From contig CACOKI010000007.1 of assembly GCA_902627735.1 (NCBI GenBank), positions 1-60,718 of the forward strand: a DNA stretch of 60,718 nucleotides. The letters run 5' to 3'. How positions within the stretch are numbered: position 1 is the first letter of the stretch; each line of letters starts with the position of its first letter. Origin of the DNA: an uncultured Pelagibacteraceae bacterium. GTDB taxonomy: Bacteria > Pseudomonadota > Alphaproteobacteria > Pelagibacterales > Pelagibacteraceae. A program made the position numbers and the translations under genes. Shown piece after piece: positions 1 through 8,633 of the stretch. Below the pieces are notes generated by a model. That model did not search any database. It was not told the DNA's origin and worked only from the letters and a program-made list of their open reading frames with translations.

Positions 1-115
1 AAATTTGACCTCTTTTACTGATAACTTTTTTTATATTTTTTGGCAAAGTGTCTTTTAAGGATCTTAAACCTTGAATGGAACTAAATCTCTGCTTAGTATT
101 ATTTTTATATTGCAT
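1..115 (-). CDS. DUF721 (DciA-like) domain protein, N-terminal fragment cut by window edge
   Basis: Reading the minus strand from an ATG at 115-113 gives 38 uninterrupted codons to the window edge, beginning MQYKNNTKQRF and containing SLKDTLPKNIKKVISKRG. Lys-rich openings of this kind are typical of DUF721 proteins, which in alphaproteobacteria commonly sit head-to-head with mutY. DUF721 is related to DciA, a loader of the replicative helicase, but no function is proven for this copy. The ATG directly abuts the mutY ATG on the other strand, the two forming CATATG. Only the N-terminus is visible, so the call rests on a short match plus context. Confidence 0.55.
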   Translation of the reverse strand, partial: MQYKNNTKQRFSSIQGLRSLKDTLPKNIKKVISKRGQI

Positions 116-1096
116 ATGAAAGAAAAGATAATAACAAAAAAAATTCTTAAATGGTACGATTTAAATAAAAGATCTTTACCCTGGAGGAAAAAAGTTTGTT
201 TAAAAAAAAAACAATATTATACATTAATTAGTGAGTTTATGTTGCAGCAAACTCAAGTTACAACTGTAATTCCTTTTTTTAATAGATTTATAAAAAATTT
301 ACCCTCTATAGATTCTCTTGCAAAAGTAAATGAGAAAAGATTAATAAAACTTTGGGAAGGTCTTGGATATTATTCTAGAGCAAGAAATCTAAAAAAAACT
401 GCAAAAATTATTATTAAAAATTTCGAGGGTAAATTACCAAATAATTTTGAAGATTTATTAACTCTACCTGGTGTTGGAAATTATACTGCAAATGCAATCT
501 TGGCTATTGCATTTAACAAACCTAATATTCCACTAGATGGAAATATCGAAAGAGTTTTAAAAAGATACCTTTATTTAAAAAAAAAAAAAGAAATTCAAAA
601 AGATTATCTTCTTCAAAAAAAAACTATATTTGGAACTACTTTGAGATCTAGTGATTACGCTCAAGCATTAATGGAATTAGGGGCTTTAATATGTAAACCA
701 AATAATCCAATATGTAATCAGTGTCCGATCAGGAATAACTGTAAATCTTTCAGAAAGAAAGATTTTACTTTAACTAGAAATATAAAAAAAAATAAAGACA
801 AATATTTTATCCTTAAAGTTTACAAAAAAAATCAAAGATATTTATTAATTAAAAATACTAAATTTAATTTTTTAAAAAATTTATCTATATTTCCTATGGA
901 AGAATTGTCTAATCCTAAAAATTTTAATAAAAGTTTGAATTTTAAGATGTCTAATATGAATATGAATATAAAAATTAAATTTTTAAAAGATAATCGAAAA
1001 TATTCATCAGCTTATTGGTTTGATAGAACAAAATTGGGCAGTTATATGTTACCTTCATTTACAAAAAAAGTTGTCCAATATTTAGAGAAAAATTAA
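116..1096 (+). CDS. mutY: A/G-specific adenine DNA glycosylase MutY
   Basis: Removes adenine mispaired with 8-oxoguanine in base-excision repair. The protein has the helix-hairpin-helix glycosylase fold with the catalytic Glu in SEFMLQQTQ, the catalytic Asp in PLDGNIERV, and a complete Fe-S motif C-X6-C-X2-C-X5-C in CKPNNPICNQCPIRNNC. A NUDIX-like C-terminal domain follows. I start at the ATG at 116, which gives MKEKIITKKIL; a TTG at 71 would add 15 unlikely residues and run into the opposite gene. An unbroken run of 13 A (577-589) encodes four Lys. The stop overlaps the next start as TAATG, suggesting translational coupling. Confidence 0.95.
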   Translation: MKEKIITKKILKWYDLNKRSLPWRKKVCLKKKQYYTLISEFMLQQTQVTTVIPFFNRFIKNLPSIDSLAKVNEKRLIKLWEGLGYYSRARNLKKTAKIIIKNFEGKLPNNFEDLLTLPGVGNYTANAILAIAFNKPNIPLDGNIERVLKRYLYLKKKKEIQKDYLLQKKTIFGTTLRSSDYAQALMELGALICKPNNPICNQCPIRNNCKSFRKKDFTLTRNIKKNKDKYFILKVYKKNQRYLLIKNTKFNFLKNLSIFPMEELSNPKNFNKSLNFKMSNMNMNIKIKFLKDNRKYSSAYWFDRTKLGSYMLPSFTKKVVQYLEKN

Positions 1097-2235
1097 TGAA
1101 AAAGGTTGGCATTATTGGAGCTGGTATTTCAGGACTATTGATTGCTAATTTATTTAAAAGAAATTCAAATCATCAAATTACTGTTTTTGAAAAAAACCAT
1201 TCGATTGATTTAGAAGAAGGTTATGGAATTCAATTATCAATTAATAGTGTTAAGCTTTTGAATGAAATTGGATTTGATAAGTTTCAGAATGATAAAAAGT
1301 TTAATCCAAAAAAAATTAATTTTTACTCCACTAAAAGCTCAAATAAGATATGTGATTTGAATATTTCAGATTTTAACTCAGAAGACTGCAAATATACTAC
1401 TTTAAAAAGATCTGATTTAGTCAATTTTTTAAAAACTGGTTTAGAGAACTTAATTAAAACTAATCATAGTATTTCGAAGATAGATCAAGACAGTCAAAAA
1501 ATTAAACTTACTTTTGAAAACAGTGAAACTTCAGAATGTGACTATTTAATCATCTCAGATGGAGTTTTTTCAAAAAGTAAAAATTTGATTTCAAGTTATC
1601 AAGCTAAACCAAGATATAATAATACATTAGCTATAAGAGGCATGATACCCCGTTCCTCCGAAATCGATTGCAAAAATATTTCTTTGTTTTTAGGCTCAGA
1701 TTTTCATAATGTAATTTATCCCATTAATCAAAATGGAGATTTAAATTTTATAGCAATAATGAAATATAATCTCTCTTTAAATGAACAAAAAAACCACTCT
1801 TTATTTAGTGATGAAATTTTCATTAAAAAGATTTTAGATAGTGTCCCTTTAGAAATAAAGAAATTTTCAAATGAAATTAAGGAATTGAAAATATTTCCGG
1901 TATTTGTAAGTAAAAATTATTTTAAATCAAAAAATAACAATATTCATTTGATAGGGGATGCTTTTTTTGCTTTCTCTCCATCATTTGCTCAGGGTGCATC
2001 CCAGTCAATTGAAGGTGCTTATGAATTATTTAAGAATATAGAAAATAATACCGAAAGTGATTTTTTTAAAAATAGAATGATCAAAACCAAAATGGTTAAT
2101 AATAGATCAAAATTTAATCAGTTTGCATTCCATTTATCCAATCCTTTAACTACATTTTTAAGAAACATCTTTTTAAAAAGATTAGTAAAAAATAAAAAGT
2201 TTTTAGAAAGTTATCTTGGTAAAATTTATAGATAA
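1096..2235 (+). CDS. FAD-dependent monooxygenase (UbiH/salicylate hydroxylase-like)
   Basis: A 379-residue flavoprotein of the aromatic-ring hydroxylase superfamily. The N-terminus has the dinucleotide-binding motif GAGISGLLIAN followed by the acidic end of strand 2 (VFEK). The second FAD motif is near residue 287, HLIGDAFFAFSP, followed by QGASQSIEGA, as in UbiH/UbiF and salicylate-hydroxylase-type enzymes. The substrate cannot be read from sequence. A role in ubiquinone hydroxylation is possible but not shown. It overlaps mutY by one base (TAATG) and ends convergently inside the last codons of ccrM, a 10-base overlap. Confidence 0.8.
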   Translation: MKKVGIIGAGISGLLIANLFKRNSNHQITVFEKNHSIDLEEGYGIQLSINSVKLLNEIGFDKFQNDKKFNPKKINFYSTKSSNKICDLNISDFNSEDCKYTTLKRSDLVNFLKTGLENLIKTNHSISKIDQDSQKIKLTFENSETSECDYLIISDGVFSKSKNLISSYQAKPRYNNTLAIRGMIPRSSEIDCKNISLFLGSDFHNVIYPINQNGDLNFIAIMKYNLSLNEQKNHSLFSDEIFIKKILDSVPLEIKKFSNEIKELKIFPVFVSKNYFKSKNNNIHLIGDAFFAFSPSFAQGASQSIEGAYELFKNIENNTESDFFKNRMIKTKMVNNRSKFNQFAFHLSNPLTTFLRNIFLKRLVKNKKFLESYLGKIYR

Positions 2236-3305
2236 CTTTTATCTACAAGGAATTTTTGTCTTAAATTATCTATTGGCACAAAAGAACTGCCTAATTTAAA
2301 ATGCCAATAAGTCCATCCGTTACAGCTTTCAGCACCTAAGATTGTAGCTGCCACTTTATGAATTGAGCCTTCAGTTTGAGCATGCTTGATACTGCCGTCA
2401 GCCATTATTTTTGCAGTAATTTTCCTCTTATTATCAAAAATAGTGGTACCTGGTTTGATAATTCCCAATTCAACTAGTGAGCCAAAAGGTATTCTTGGTT
2501 TAGATCTATTGTTTTTAAGAGTATCTAAATAATGATCTTCTATAGGTTTTGTTTTTTTTAATCTTTGTTCTACAGCTTTGAAATAGTTTTTTTCTTTTTC
2601 AATTCCGTAATAATTTCTACCTAATTTTTTTGCAACTGTTGCTGTTGTTCCTGATCCTAAAAAAGGATCTAAAATTAAATCATTTTTATTTGAAGTTGCT
2701 AATAAAATTCGGTGAAGTAAAGCCTCTGGTTTTTGTGTAGAATGCACTTTTTTACCATTCTTTTTTAGTCTTTCAGAACCATTGCAAATGGGCAATTCCC
2801 AATTAGATCTCATTTGAAGATCGTCATTTAAACACTTTAAGGATTGATAATTAAAAGTGTACTTTGATTTTTCGGACTTAGATGCCCAAATTAAAGTTTC
2901 ATGGGCATTCGTGAAACGTGTTCCTCTAAAATTTGGCATCGGATTTCTTTTATTCCAAATGACGTCATTTAAAATCCAAAAACCTAAATTTTGAATAGCT
3001 GTGCCAACTCTAAAAATATTGTGATAACTACCAATTACCCAGATAGCTCCATTTTTCTTTAAAATTCTTTTACATTCACTTAACCATGAATAAGTAAAAT
3101 CATCATACTTTTTAAAATTTTCAAATTGATCCCATTTGTCATTTACCGCACTAACCTTTGATCTGTCTGGTCTTGTTAATTCACTTTTAAGTTGTAGGTT
3201 GTAGGGAGGGTCAGCAAAAATTAGATCAAACGTTTCATCAGGAATTTTTTTCAGTTCCTCTAAACTATCTCCATTAATTAATTTATTTTTTAAATCTAAA
3301 TTCAT
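2226..3305 (-). CDS. ccrM: Cell-cycle DNA adenine methyltransferase CcrM (GANTC)
   Basis: A 359-residue beta-class N6-adenine methyltransferase. The catalytic motif DPPYN (residues 32-36) precedes the SAM-binding motif DPFLGSGTTA, the order expected for this class. The C-terminal extension containing CNGWTYWHF is typical of CcrM, whose usual length is about 358 residues. In Caulobacter and relatives it methylates the A in GANTC after replication and so times cell-cycle promoters. Upstream, at 3320-3348, is a near-consensus promoter with a GANTC site over its -10 element, suggesting self-regulation. A weak purine-rich ribosome site (AGAAG) precedes the ATG. Confidence 0.95.
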   Translation of the reverse strand: MNLDLKNKLINGDSLEELKKIPDETFDLIFADPPYNLQLKSELTRPDRSKVSAVNDKWDQFENFKKYDDFTYSWLSECKRILKKNGAIWVIGSYHNIFRVGTAIQNLGFWILNDVIWNKRNPMPNFRGTRFTNAHETLIWASKSEKSKYTFNYQSLKCLNDDLQMRSNWELPICNGSERLKKNGKKVHSTQKPEALLHRILLATSNKNDLILDPFLGSGTTATVAKKLGRNYYGIEKEKNYFKAVEQRLKKTKPIEDHYLDTLKNNRSKPRIPFGSLVELGIIKPGTTIFDNKRKITAKIMADGSIKHAQTEGSIHKVAATILGAESCNGWTYWHFKLGSSFVPIDNLRQKFLVDKSYL

Positions 3306-3319
3306 TCTTCTAAAAATAA

Positions 3320-3348
3320 ATTAGACTCCAAAAAGATTTTCGGGTCAA
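3320..3348 (-). promoter_or_regulatory. Predicted ccrM promoter with overlapping GANTC site
   Basis: On the minus strand TTGACC (3348-3343), a 17-base spacer and TCTAAT (3325-3320) form a good sigma-70 promoter. The predicted transcript would start about 7 bases before the ccrM ATG at 3305. GAGTC (3324-3328 on plus as GACTC) overlaps the upstream edge of the -10 element. Caulobacter ccrM is known to carry GANTC sites in its own promoter region. Activity and start point are inferred. Confidence 0.5.
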
Positions 3349-3425
3349 CCTACAATTGAATTATTTAAATTCGATTTGTGTTAGATTTTTTTGAGGCAAC
3401 TAGATATTGTGTTTCTACGTGAAAC

Positions 3426-3986
3426 CTATTTAATTTTATTAATCGGTGAAAAAGTTTTCCTATGATGGGATGTTATTCCTAAATTTCTAATAGCTTTCAA
3501 ATGCTCTTTAGTTCCATAACCACAATTTTTATCCCAATAATAACCTTTAAATTTCTTTCCAAGATTAGATATCATTTTATCACGTGTAACTTTTGCAATT
3601 ATAGAAGCTGCTGAAATTGATGGTATTTTTTGATCACCTTTAATAACACAAATAAGATTATAATTTTTAATTTTTGGCGATTTATTTCCGTCTATTAAGA
3701 CTAGGGAAGGTTTTTTTTTTAATTTAATAATTGCCCTTTTCATAGCAAGCATACTTGCATGAAATATATTTATTTTTTCAATTTCTTTGACTGAAGCTTT
3801 ACCTAAAGCCCACATAGAGTTTTTTTTTATATATTTTGCTAAAGTTTCTCTTTTAGATTTTGATAATTTTTTTGAGTCTTTTAATATTCTTTTGTCTATT
3901 GATTTATTCAATATCACTGCAGCGGCATACACAGGCCCTATTAAGCTACCTCGTCCCACTTCATCAACACCAGCAATAATTTTCAT
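3426..3986 (-). CDS. rnhB: Ribonuclease HII
   Basis: Cleaves the RNA strand of RNA-DNA hybrids and single ribonucleotides misincorporated into DNA. The N-terminus carries the family signature GVDEVGRGSLIGPV with metal-binding D8 and E9. Further acidic ligands are seen in LIDGNK (D99) and the later KVTRDK segment. At 186 residues it is about family length. It overlaps the preceding UDG gene by one base and probably shares its transcript; ccrM follows after 120 bases with a promoter of its own. A run of 10 T (3711-3720) lies inside the gene. Confidence 0.95.
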   Translation of the reverse strand: MKIIAGVDEVGRGSLIGPVYAAAVILNKSIDKRILKDSKKLSKSKRETLAKYIKKNSMWALGKASVKEIEKINIFHASMLAMKRAIIKLKKKPSLVLIDGNKSPKIKNYNLICVIKGDQKIPSISAASIIAKVTRDKMISNLGKKFKGYYWDKNCGYGTKEHLKAIRNLGITSHHRKTFSPINKIK

Positions 3987-4705
3987 TAAATTTTTATATT
4001 AAGATCTTTAATTTTTTGTCTAATTTTCTTTAAGTCTTCCCAAGAAAATTTTTTGTTCTCAGGAAATCTAATCAAATATGATGGATTGAATGTAATCATA
4101 ATTGGATACGTTTTTTTATTTAAAATTATTTCTTTCCACCTTCCTCTTTCTTGAGTAATTTTGCTACTTAATCCAACTAAAGCTTCCATAGCTGTGCTGC
4201 CCATTAAAACAATTATTTTTGGGTTAATTATTGAAATATGTTTTTTTAAAAAAATTGAATATCGTTTTATTTCTTGTGCTGTAGGTTTTCTGTCCTCAGG
4301 TGGTCTAAAATTTATCGAATAAGATAAATATACATTTTCTATTTTAATATTTATTGCAGCCAACATTTTTTTTAAAAGAGCACCCACTTCTCCTTGAAAA
4401 ACTTTACCTGATCTTTCCTCTTCTACACCCGGTGCCTCACCAATAAATATAATTGGACTATTAATATTTCCATCCCCTAAAATTATGTTGTTCGAACTAT
4501 CTTTTAAATTACAATTTTTAATTGAAATTATCTCTTTTTTTAATTCAGATAATCTATTTGGTTTATTAAAGATTTCTAGAGCTTTGTTATTATGCGAAAT
4601 TTTGAACCTATTTATTGGTTTATTGCCAAAATTGAATTGATCTTCGAAGGTATTTATAAATTTTTGATCATATTTGGCATTTTGATTTAAGTCTTTTTTA
4701 GTCAT
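3986..4705 (-). CDS. Family 4-type uracil-DNA glycosylase lacking Fe-S cysteines
   Basis: Removes uracil from DNA. The family 4 motif appears as IGEAPGVEEERSG (residues 88-100), followed by NFRPPEDRKPTAQE and the C-terminal motif FNPSYLIRFP (206-215), where many relatives have HPSYLLR. Family 4 enzymes normally ligate a 4Fe-4S cluster with four Cys. This protein has only one Cys, C65; the other positions read I62, F133 and Y149 by alignment to the motif framework. It is therefore probably cluster-free. It is divergent from the TPR gene with only 11 bases between start codons. Confidence 0.85.
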   Translation of the reverse strand: MTKKDLNQNAKYDQKFINTFEDQFNFGNKPINRFKISHNNKALEIFNKPNRLSELKKEIISIKNCNLKDSSNNIILGDGNINSPIIFIGEAPGVEEERSGKVFQGEVGALLKKMLAAINIKIENVYLSYSINFRPPEDRKPTAQEIKRYSIFLKKHISIINPKIIVLMGSTAMEALVGLSSKITQERGRWKEIILNKKTYPIMITFNPSYLIRFPENKKFSWEDLKKIRQKIKDLNIKI

Positions 4706-4716
4706 AAAGTGTAATT

Positions 4717-6402
4717 ATGTTCAAAAAAATTTTATGTTTTTTTTTTATAATTACATCATTCTATCAAAGCACATCTTATTCTAAAAGCACTAGTTTAGAG
4801 AATTTTAATTCAAAAGATTTATCAAATTATTTTTCTGGAATAGTTGCATTTGAAAATAAAGAAAATACAGAAGCGCTTAAATTTTTTAATTCATCCAAAG
4901 TTTTGCTTAATCAGCACAATCCTTATTTAAAAAGATATATAACAGCTTTAGTTTTAGAAAATAAAGTTCCTCAAGCAATAAATATTATTTCAAAAAATAA
5001 AAATAAAAAAAATATAGATTTTTTTGAAGCTTATTTGTTATTAATTTTAGATAGTTTAAAAAAAAATAATATTAAAAAAGCATATGAGGATTTAAAAATT
5101 GCTTTCACATTCGCAGAACAAGGTAGATTTAATTCAGCAATATTAGAAACTTTAAATGAATATATTTTTGTATTTAAAGAAAAAAAATTATTAAATGAAA
5201 AAAGCAATTTTGGAAATTTATCAATTATAACAGAAACTTTTCAAAAATGTTATTTAGATGATCCAAAAACTGAGAATTATTTCTTAAATCTAATAAATAA
5301 GAATGACGCAGATTATTCAAGATATATATATTTTTACATAACTTACTTGATCAAAAAAAATAAGTTTAATGATATAAAAAAAATAATATCTAAATTTGAC
5401 TATTTAAATTCAACATTGCTTTTATCTCAAGGAAAAAGTTGGATAGAGGCTGGAAATTATAAAAAATTTCAAAATATATTTTCGTGTCAAAATCATAATC
5501 ATATTATAAGTGAATTTTTGTTTTTAATTTCTAATCTTTATTCATCTCAAGAAAATTTTGAAAAATCAAATTTTTATCTATATCTCTCAAATTATTTAAA
5601 CCCGAAATTTGTATATAATTTATCTTTAGTAGTGGAAAACTATTTTTTTAATGAGGATTATATAAAATCAAAGAAAATTTTATATAATTTTAAAAAAAAG
5701 GACAACTTTTATTATTGGTTTCGTTTAAAGAAAGAGGCACAAATAATTGCAAAACAAAAGAATCAAAAAGCATCTTTAGATTATGTTATTTCAGAATTTA
5801 ATAAGATAGAAAAACCAAACAATAAAATAATTTTTGACGTAGCAGATTTTTACAAAAAAACAAAAAATTATAAAAAAGCAATTGAATATTATACTAAAGT
5901 TATTGATAGTTTAGATGAAGACTCAGATCTTAAGTCGGATCTACTTTACAGGAGAGGAGGAAGCTATGAAAGAAATGGAGATTATATTAATGCAGATAAA
6001 GATTTACAAGCGTCTCTAAAAATTGATCCGAGTGATGCTTATGTTTTAAATTATTTAGCTTACTCTTGGCTAGAAAGAGAATACAAAATTAATGAGGCAA
6101 TAGAAATGTTAGAGCTAGCATATAATTCTACAGAAGATGATCCTTATATTATTGACTCAATAGGATGGGCTTATTACTTAATAAATGATTATCCAAAGGC
6201 CGAAGAATTTTTGAGAAGAGCAGTAGAACTTATGCCAGACGACCCAATAGTAAATGATCATTATGGAGATATATTGTGGAAATTAAACCAAAAAATTCAA
6301 GCAAGATATTTTTGGAAAAATGTGCTTAAGATGAAAGATGTTGAGCAAGAGATGATAGAAAAAATAAATGTCAAATTACTCAAGGGACCAAAAAATTCAT
6401 AA
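4717..6402 (+). CDS. Exported tetratricopeptide-repeat protein
   Basis: A 561-residue protein with an N-terminal signal peptide (MFKKILCFFFIITSFYQSTSYS) and helical repeats. Recognisable TPR units are clustered near residues 365-550, for example KNYKKAIEYYTKVIDSL, the unit with DADKDLQASLKIDPSDA, and the unit ending RRAVELMPDDP. TPRs are protein-interaction scaffolds; the partner is unknown. A TPR protein upstream of ispE is a recurring alphaproteobacterial arrangement. It is probably periplasmic or attached to the envelope; there is no lipobox Cys at the predicted cleavage site. Confidence 0.8.
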   Translation: MFKKILCFFFIITSFYQSTSYSKSTSLENFNSKDLSNYFSGIVAFENKENTEALKFFNSSKVLLNQHNPYLKRYITALVLENKVPQAINIISKNKNKKNIDFFEAYLLLILDSLKKNNIKKAYEDLKIAFTFAEQGRFNSAILETLNEYIFVFKEKKLLNEKSNFGNLSIITETFQKCYLDDPKTENYFLNLINKNDADYSRYIYFYITYLIKKNKFNDIKKIISKFDYLNSTLLLSQGKSWIEAGNYKKFQNIFSCQNHNHIISEFLFLISNLYSSQENFEKSNFYLYLSNYLNPKFVYNLSLVVENYFFNEDYIKSKKILYNFKKKDNFYYWFRLKKEAQIIAKQKNQKASLDYVISEFNKIEKPNNKIIFDVADFYKKTKNYKKAIEYYTKVIDSLDEDSDLKSDLLYRRGGSYERNGDYINADKDLQASLKIDPSDAYVLNYLAYSWLEREYKINEAIEMLELAYNSTEDDPYIIDSIGWAYYLINDYPKAEEFLRRAVELMPDDPIVNDHYGDILWKLNQKIQARYFWKNVLKMKDVEQEMIEKINVKLLKGPKNS

Positions 6403-6406
6403 GTCT

Positions 6407-7249
6407 GTGATTTTTAGTAAGATCAAATCATTTGCTAAAGTTAATTTAGCTTTAAATATTATTGGTAAATCAAGTAAATTACATAAAATTGAAAGTTTGG
6501 TTACATTTATCAATATCTATGATTTAATTTTAATTAAAGAGATTAAATCAAAAAAAAATCATATTTCTTTTACTGGTAAATTTTCAAAAAATATAAATTC
6601 AAATAATACAGTCTCAAAATTATTTAAAATTTTAGATAAAAAAAAATTAATCAGTAAAAAATTTCGCATTAGAATTATCAAAAATATACCTCAAAAAGCA
6701 GGTTTAGGTGGTGGTTCTATGAATGCTGCAAATATTTTGAATTATTTGATTAAAAAAAGATTTATTAAGATAGATAAAAAAGAAATTTTAGAAATAGCAA
6801 GTTTTGTGGGATCTGATGTTATTTTAGGTTTAGAGATCTGTAATTCTATTTTAACCTCAAAAAATTTAATAAAAAGATTTAGAAATTGTAAAAAAATGTA
6901 TACGTTAGTTATCAAACCACGATTTGGTTGTTCAACTAAAGAGGTATTTTCTAAAGTAAATAAGTTTGATAAGGCAAAATTTGATAGACCATCTAAAAGA
7001 ATGTTTGATATAGATTTTTTAAAAGAAGCACAAAATTCATTAGAAAAAATTGTTATTAATAAGTACTCGATTTTAAAAAGAATTCGTTCATATTTGAGCA
7101 ATTTAGAAAAGCCAATTTTTGTTAGAATGACAGGCTCAGGGTCTGCATTTATTGCTTATTATCATTCAAAAAAACAATGCGACATAGCTAAAAAACAATT
7201 TTGTAAAGATTATAAAAAATACTGGTGTATAAGTTCAAAAACTATATAA
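6407..7249 (+). CDS. ispE: 4-diphosphocytidyl-2-C-methyl-D-erythritol kinase IspE
   Basis: A GHMP-family kinase of the MEP isoprenoid pathway that phosphorylates CDP-ME. The opening KSFAKVNLALNI carries the conserved Lys and Asn. The ATP loop is PQKAGLGGGSMNAA, and the catalytic Asp is in FVGSDVILG. The C-terminal GHMP motif MTGSGSAFIAYY is present. I prefer the GTG at 6407, four bases after the TPR stop, giving MIFSKIKSFAKVN. An in-frame ATG at 6368 would overlap the TPR gene by 35 bases and add 13 residues. The frame is unambiguous; the start is not. Confidence 0.93.
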   Translation: MIFSKIKSFAKVNLALNIIGKSSKLHKIESLVTFINIYDLILIKEIKSKKNHISFTGKFSKNINSNNTVSKLFKILDKKKLISKKFRIRIIKNIPQKAGLGGGSMNAANILNYLIKKRFIKIDKKEILEIASFVGSDVILGLEICNSILTSKNLIKRFRNCKKMYTLVIKPRFGCSTKEVFSKVNKFDKAKFDRPSKRMFDIDFLKEAQNSLEKIVINKYSILKRIRSYLSNLEKPIFVRMTGSGSAFIAYYHSKKQCDIAKKQFCKDYKKYWCISSKTI

Positions 7250-7281
7250 ATTTCTTTTTTTGTGTTATACGAAATTATAAT

Positions 7282-7355
7282 TGGGGCGTAGCCAAGCGGT
7301 AAGGCACGGGTTTTTGGTACCTGCATCCTAGGTTCGAATCCTAGCGCCCCAGCCA
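7282..7355 (+). tRNA. tRNA-Gln (TTG)
   Basis: All four stems fold. The acceptor is TGGGGCG pairing with CGCCCCA, the discriminator is G, and CCA is encoded at 7353-7355. The D arm is GCC...GGC, the anticodon stem CGGGT/ACCTG has the loop TTTTGGT with anticodon TTG, and the T arm has a normal TTCGAAT loop. U1-A72 and G73 are typical Gln identity features. The next gene's ATG begins three bases after the encoded CCA. Confidence 0.95.
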
Positions 7356-7358
7356 AAT

Positions 7359-8633
7359 ATGAAAAGATTATTAGATAAATTATTTTTAAGAAGTAACAAT
7401 CTAGATCATATCAGTAAAAATATAAAAGATCTTTCAAGCAACACCCCGATATCAAAAATTTTTGATGCTATAGACTCTTATTCTTCATTAAGTGAAATTA
7501 GATATGTTGGAGGCTGTATTAGAAAGATTGTCAATAAGGAAAAAATTGATGATATTGATTTAGCAACCAACTTAGAACCAATTCAAGTTTGTGAGGCGTT
7601 GAGTCGGAACAAGATTAATTTTCATGAAACTGGAATTAAACATGGAACCATTACTGCTTTAATCGATAATTATAAATTTGAGATTACAAGTTTAAGGGAG
7701 GATGTTTCTACAGATGGGCGACACGCTCAAGTAAAATTTTCACAAGATTGGAAAAAGGATGCTTCTAGAAGAGATTTTACAATAAATGCAATTTATGCAG
7801 ACAAAGAGGGTAATTTGTTTGATCCTTATAATGGAAAAGAAGATTTAAAAAAAGGAGAAATTAATTTTATTGGCGATACAGAAACAAGAATAAAAGAAGA
7901 TTATTTAAGAATACTAAGATATTTTAGATTTTTTTTGAATTATTCAAAACAGAAACATAAGCCGGAGACTATCAAATTTTTAAGAATGAATGTTGATGGC
8001 ATTTCAAAACTATCAAAAGAGAGGCTTTTAGATGAATTAAGAAAAATGATTAATTTAAAATCTCTTATTAAATTATCTCAAGATAAAATAAGTTTAGAAT
8101 TTATTAAGATTATTTTTCCAGAGTTAAAATACTTTAATATTTTCTCAAAAATTAATTCATATTTATACGAAATATATAAAGAAGTAGATTTTATTTTTCT
8201 AATTTCTTTATTAATAATTGATGAAACTGATAATACTGATTATTTCATTTATAAGTTTAATATCTCAAAAAAAGACCAAAAAAGAATAAAAGATATAGAT
8301 GAATTTTATAAAGATAAATTAACATCAAAAACATTTAATGAAAATAACTTGAATAGTATTTTTTATTATAAAGGTAAAGAAGCTTTGATAGATATTTTAT
8401 ATTTTAAATTATTTAAATCAAAAAAATTTGATAATCATTTAATTGAATTAACAAAGTTATTTAAAGAAAAATCAATTCCTATTATGCCTATCAAGGCAAA
8501 TATTTTGATGTCAAAATATAAAATACCAGAGGGTAAAATTTTAGGAAACAAGCTGAAATTAATAGAGGATATATGGGTAAAAAATAATTTTAAAATTTCA
8601 GATAATGAAGTTGATAATATTATAAATAATTAA
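7359..8633 (+). CDS. cca: CCA tRNA nucleotidyltransferase / poly(A) polymerase family protein
   Basis: A class II nucleotidyltransferase. The strand-turn motif is VGGCIRK and the catalytic metal-binding pair is in DDIDLATN. The template-like motif region contains KDASRRDFTINAIY, and RIKEDYLRILRYFRFF is the family's ERxxxE-region equivalent. It adds or repairs the 3' CCA of tRNAs, although some relatives are poly(A) polymerases. At 424 residues it fits the alphaproteobacterial type. Its ATG is three bases after tRNA-Gln, so its mRNA 5' end is probably produced by tRNA 3' processing. It ends convergently, overlapping greA by four bases. Confidence 0.9.
   Translation: MKRLLDKLFLRSNNLDHISKNIKDLSSNTPISKIFDAIDSYSSLSEIRYVGGCIRKIVNKEKIDDIDLATNLEPIQVCEALSRNKINFHETGIKHGTITALIDNYKFEITSLREDVSTDGRHAQVKFSQDWKKDASRRDFTINAIYADKEGNLFDPYNGKEDLKKGEINFIGDTETRIKEDYLRILRYFRFFLNYSKQKHKPETIKFLRMNVDGISKLSKERLLDELRKMINLKSLIKLSQDKISLEFIKIIFPELKYFNIFSKINSYLYEIYKEVDFIFLISLLIIDETDNTDYFIYKFNISKKDQKRIKDIDEFYKDKLTSKTFNENNLNSIFYYKGKEALIDILYFKLFKSKKFDNHLIELTKLFKEKSIPIMPIKANILMSKYKIPEGKILGNKLKLIEDIWVKNNFKISDNEVDNIINN

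Noticed and set aside
3411..3425. Inverted repeat GTTTC-TACGT-GAAAC just after rnhB
   Set aside because: The stem is only five base pairs and no U-run follows on the minus strand, so it is not a convincing terminator.
7276..7281. TATAAT directly before tRNA-Gln
   Set aside because: It abuts the mature tRNA 5' end, so a transcript from it would start inside the tRNA. A promoter further upstream is needed.
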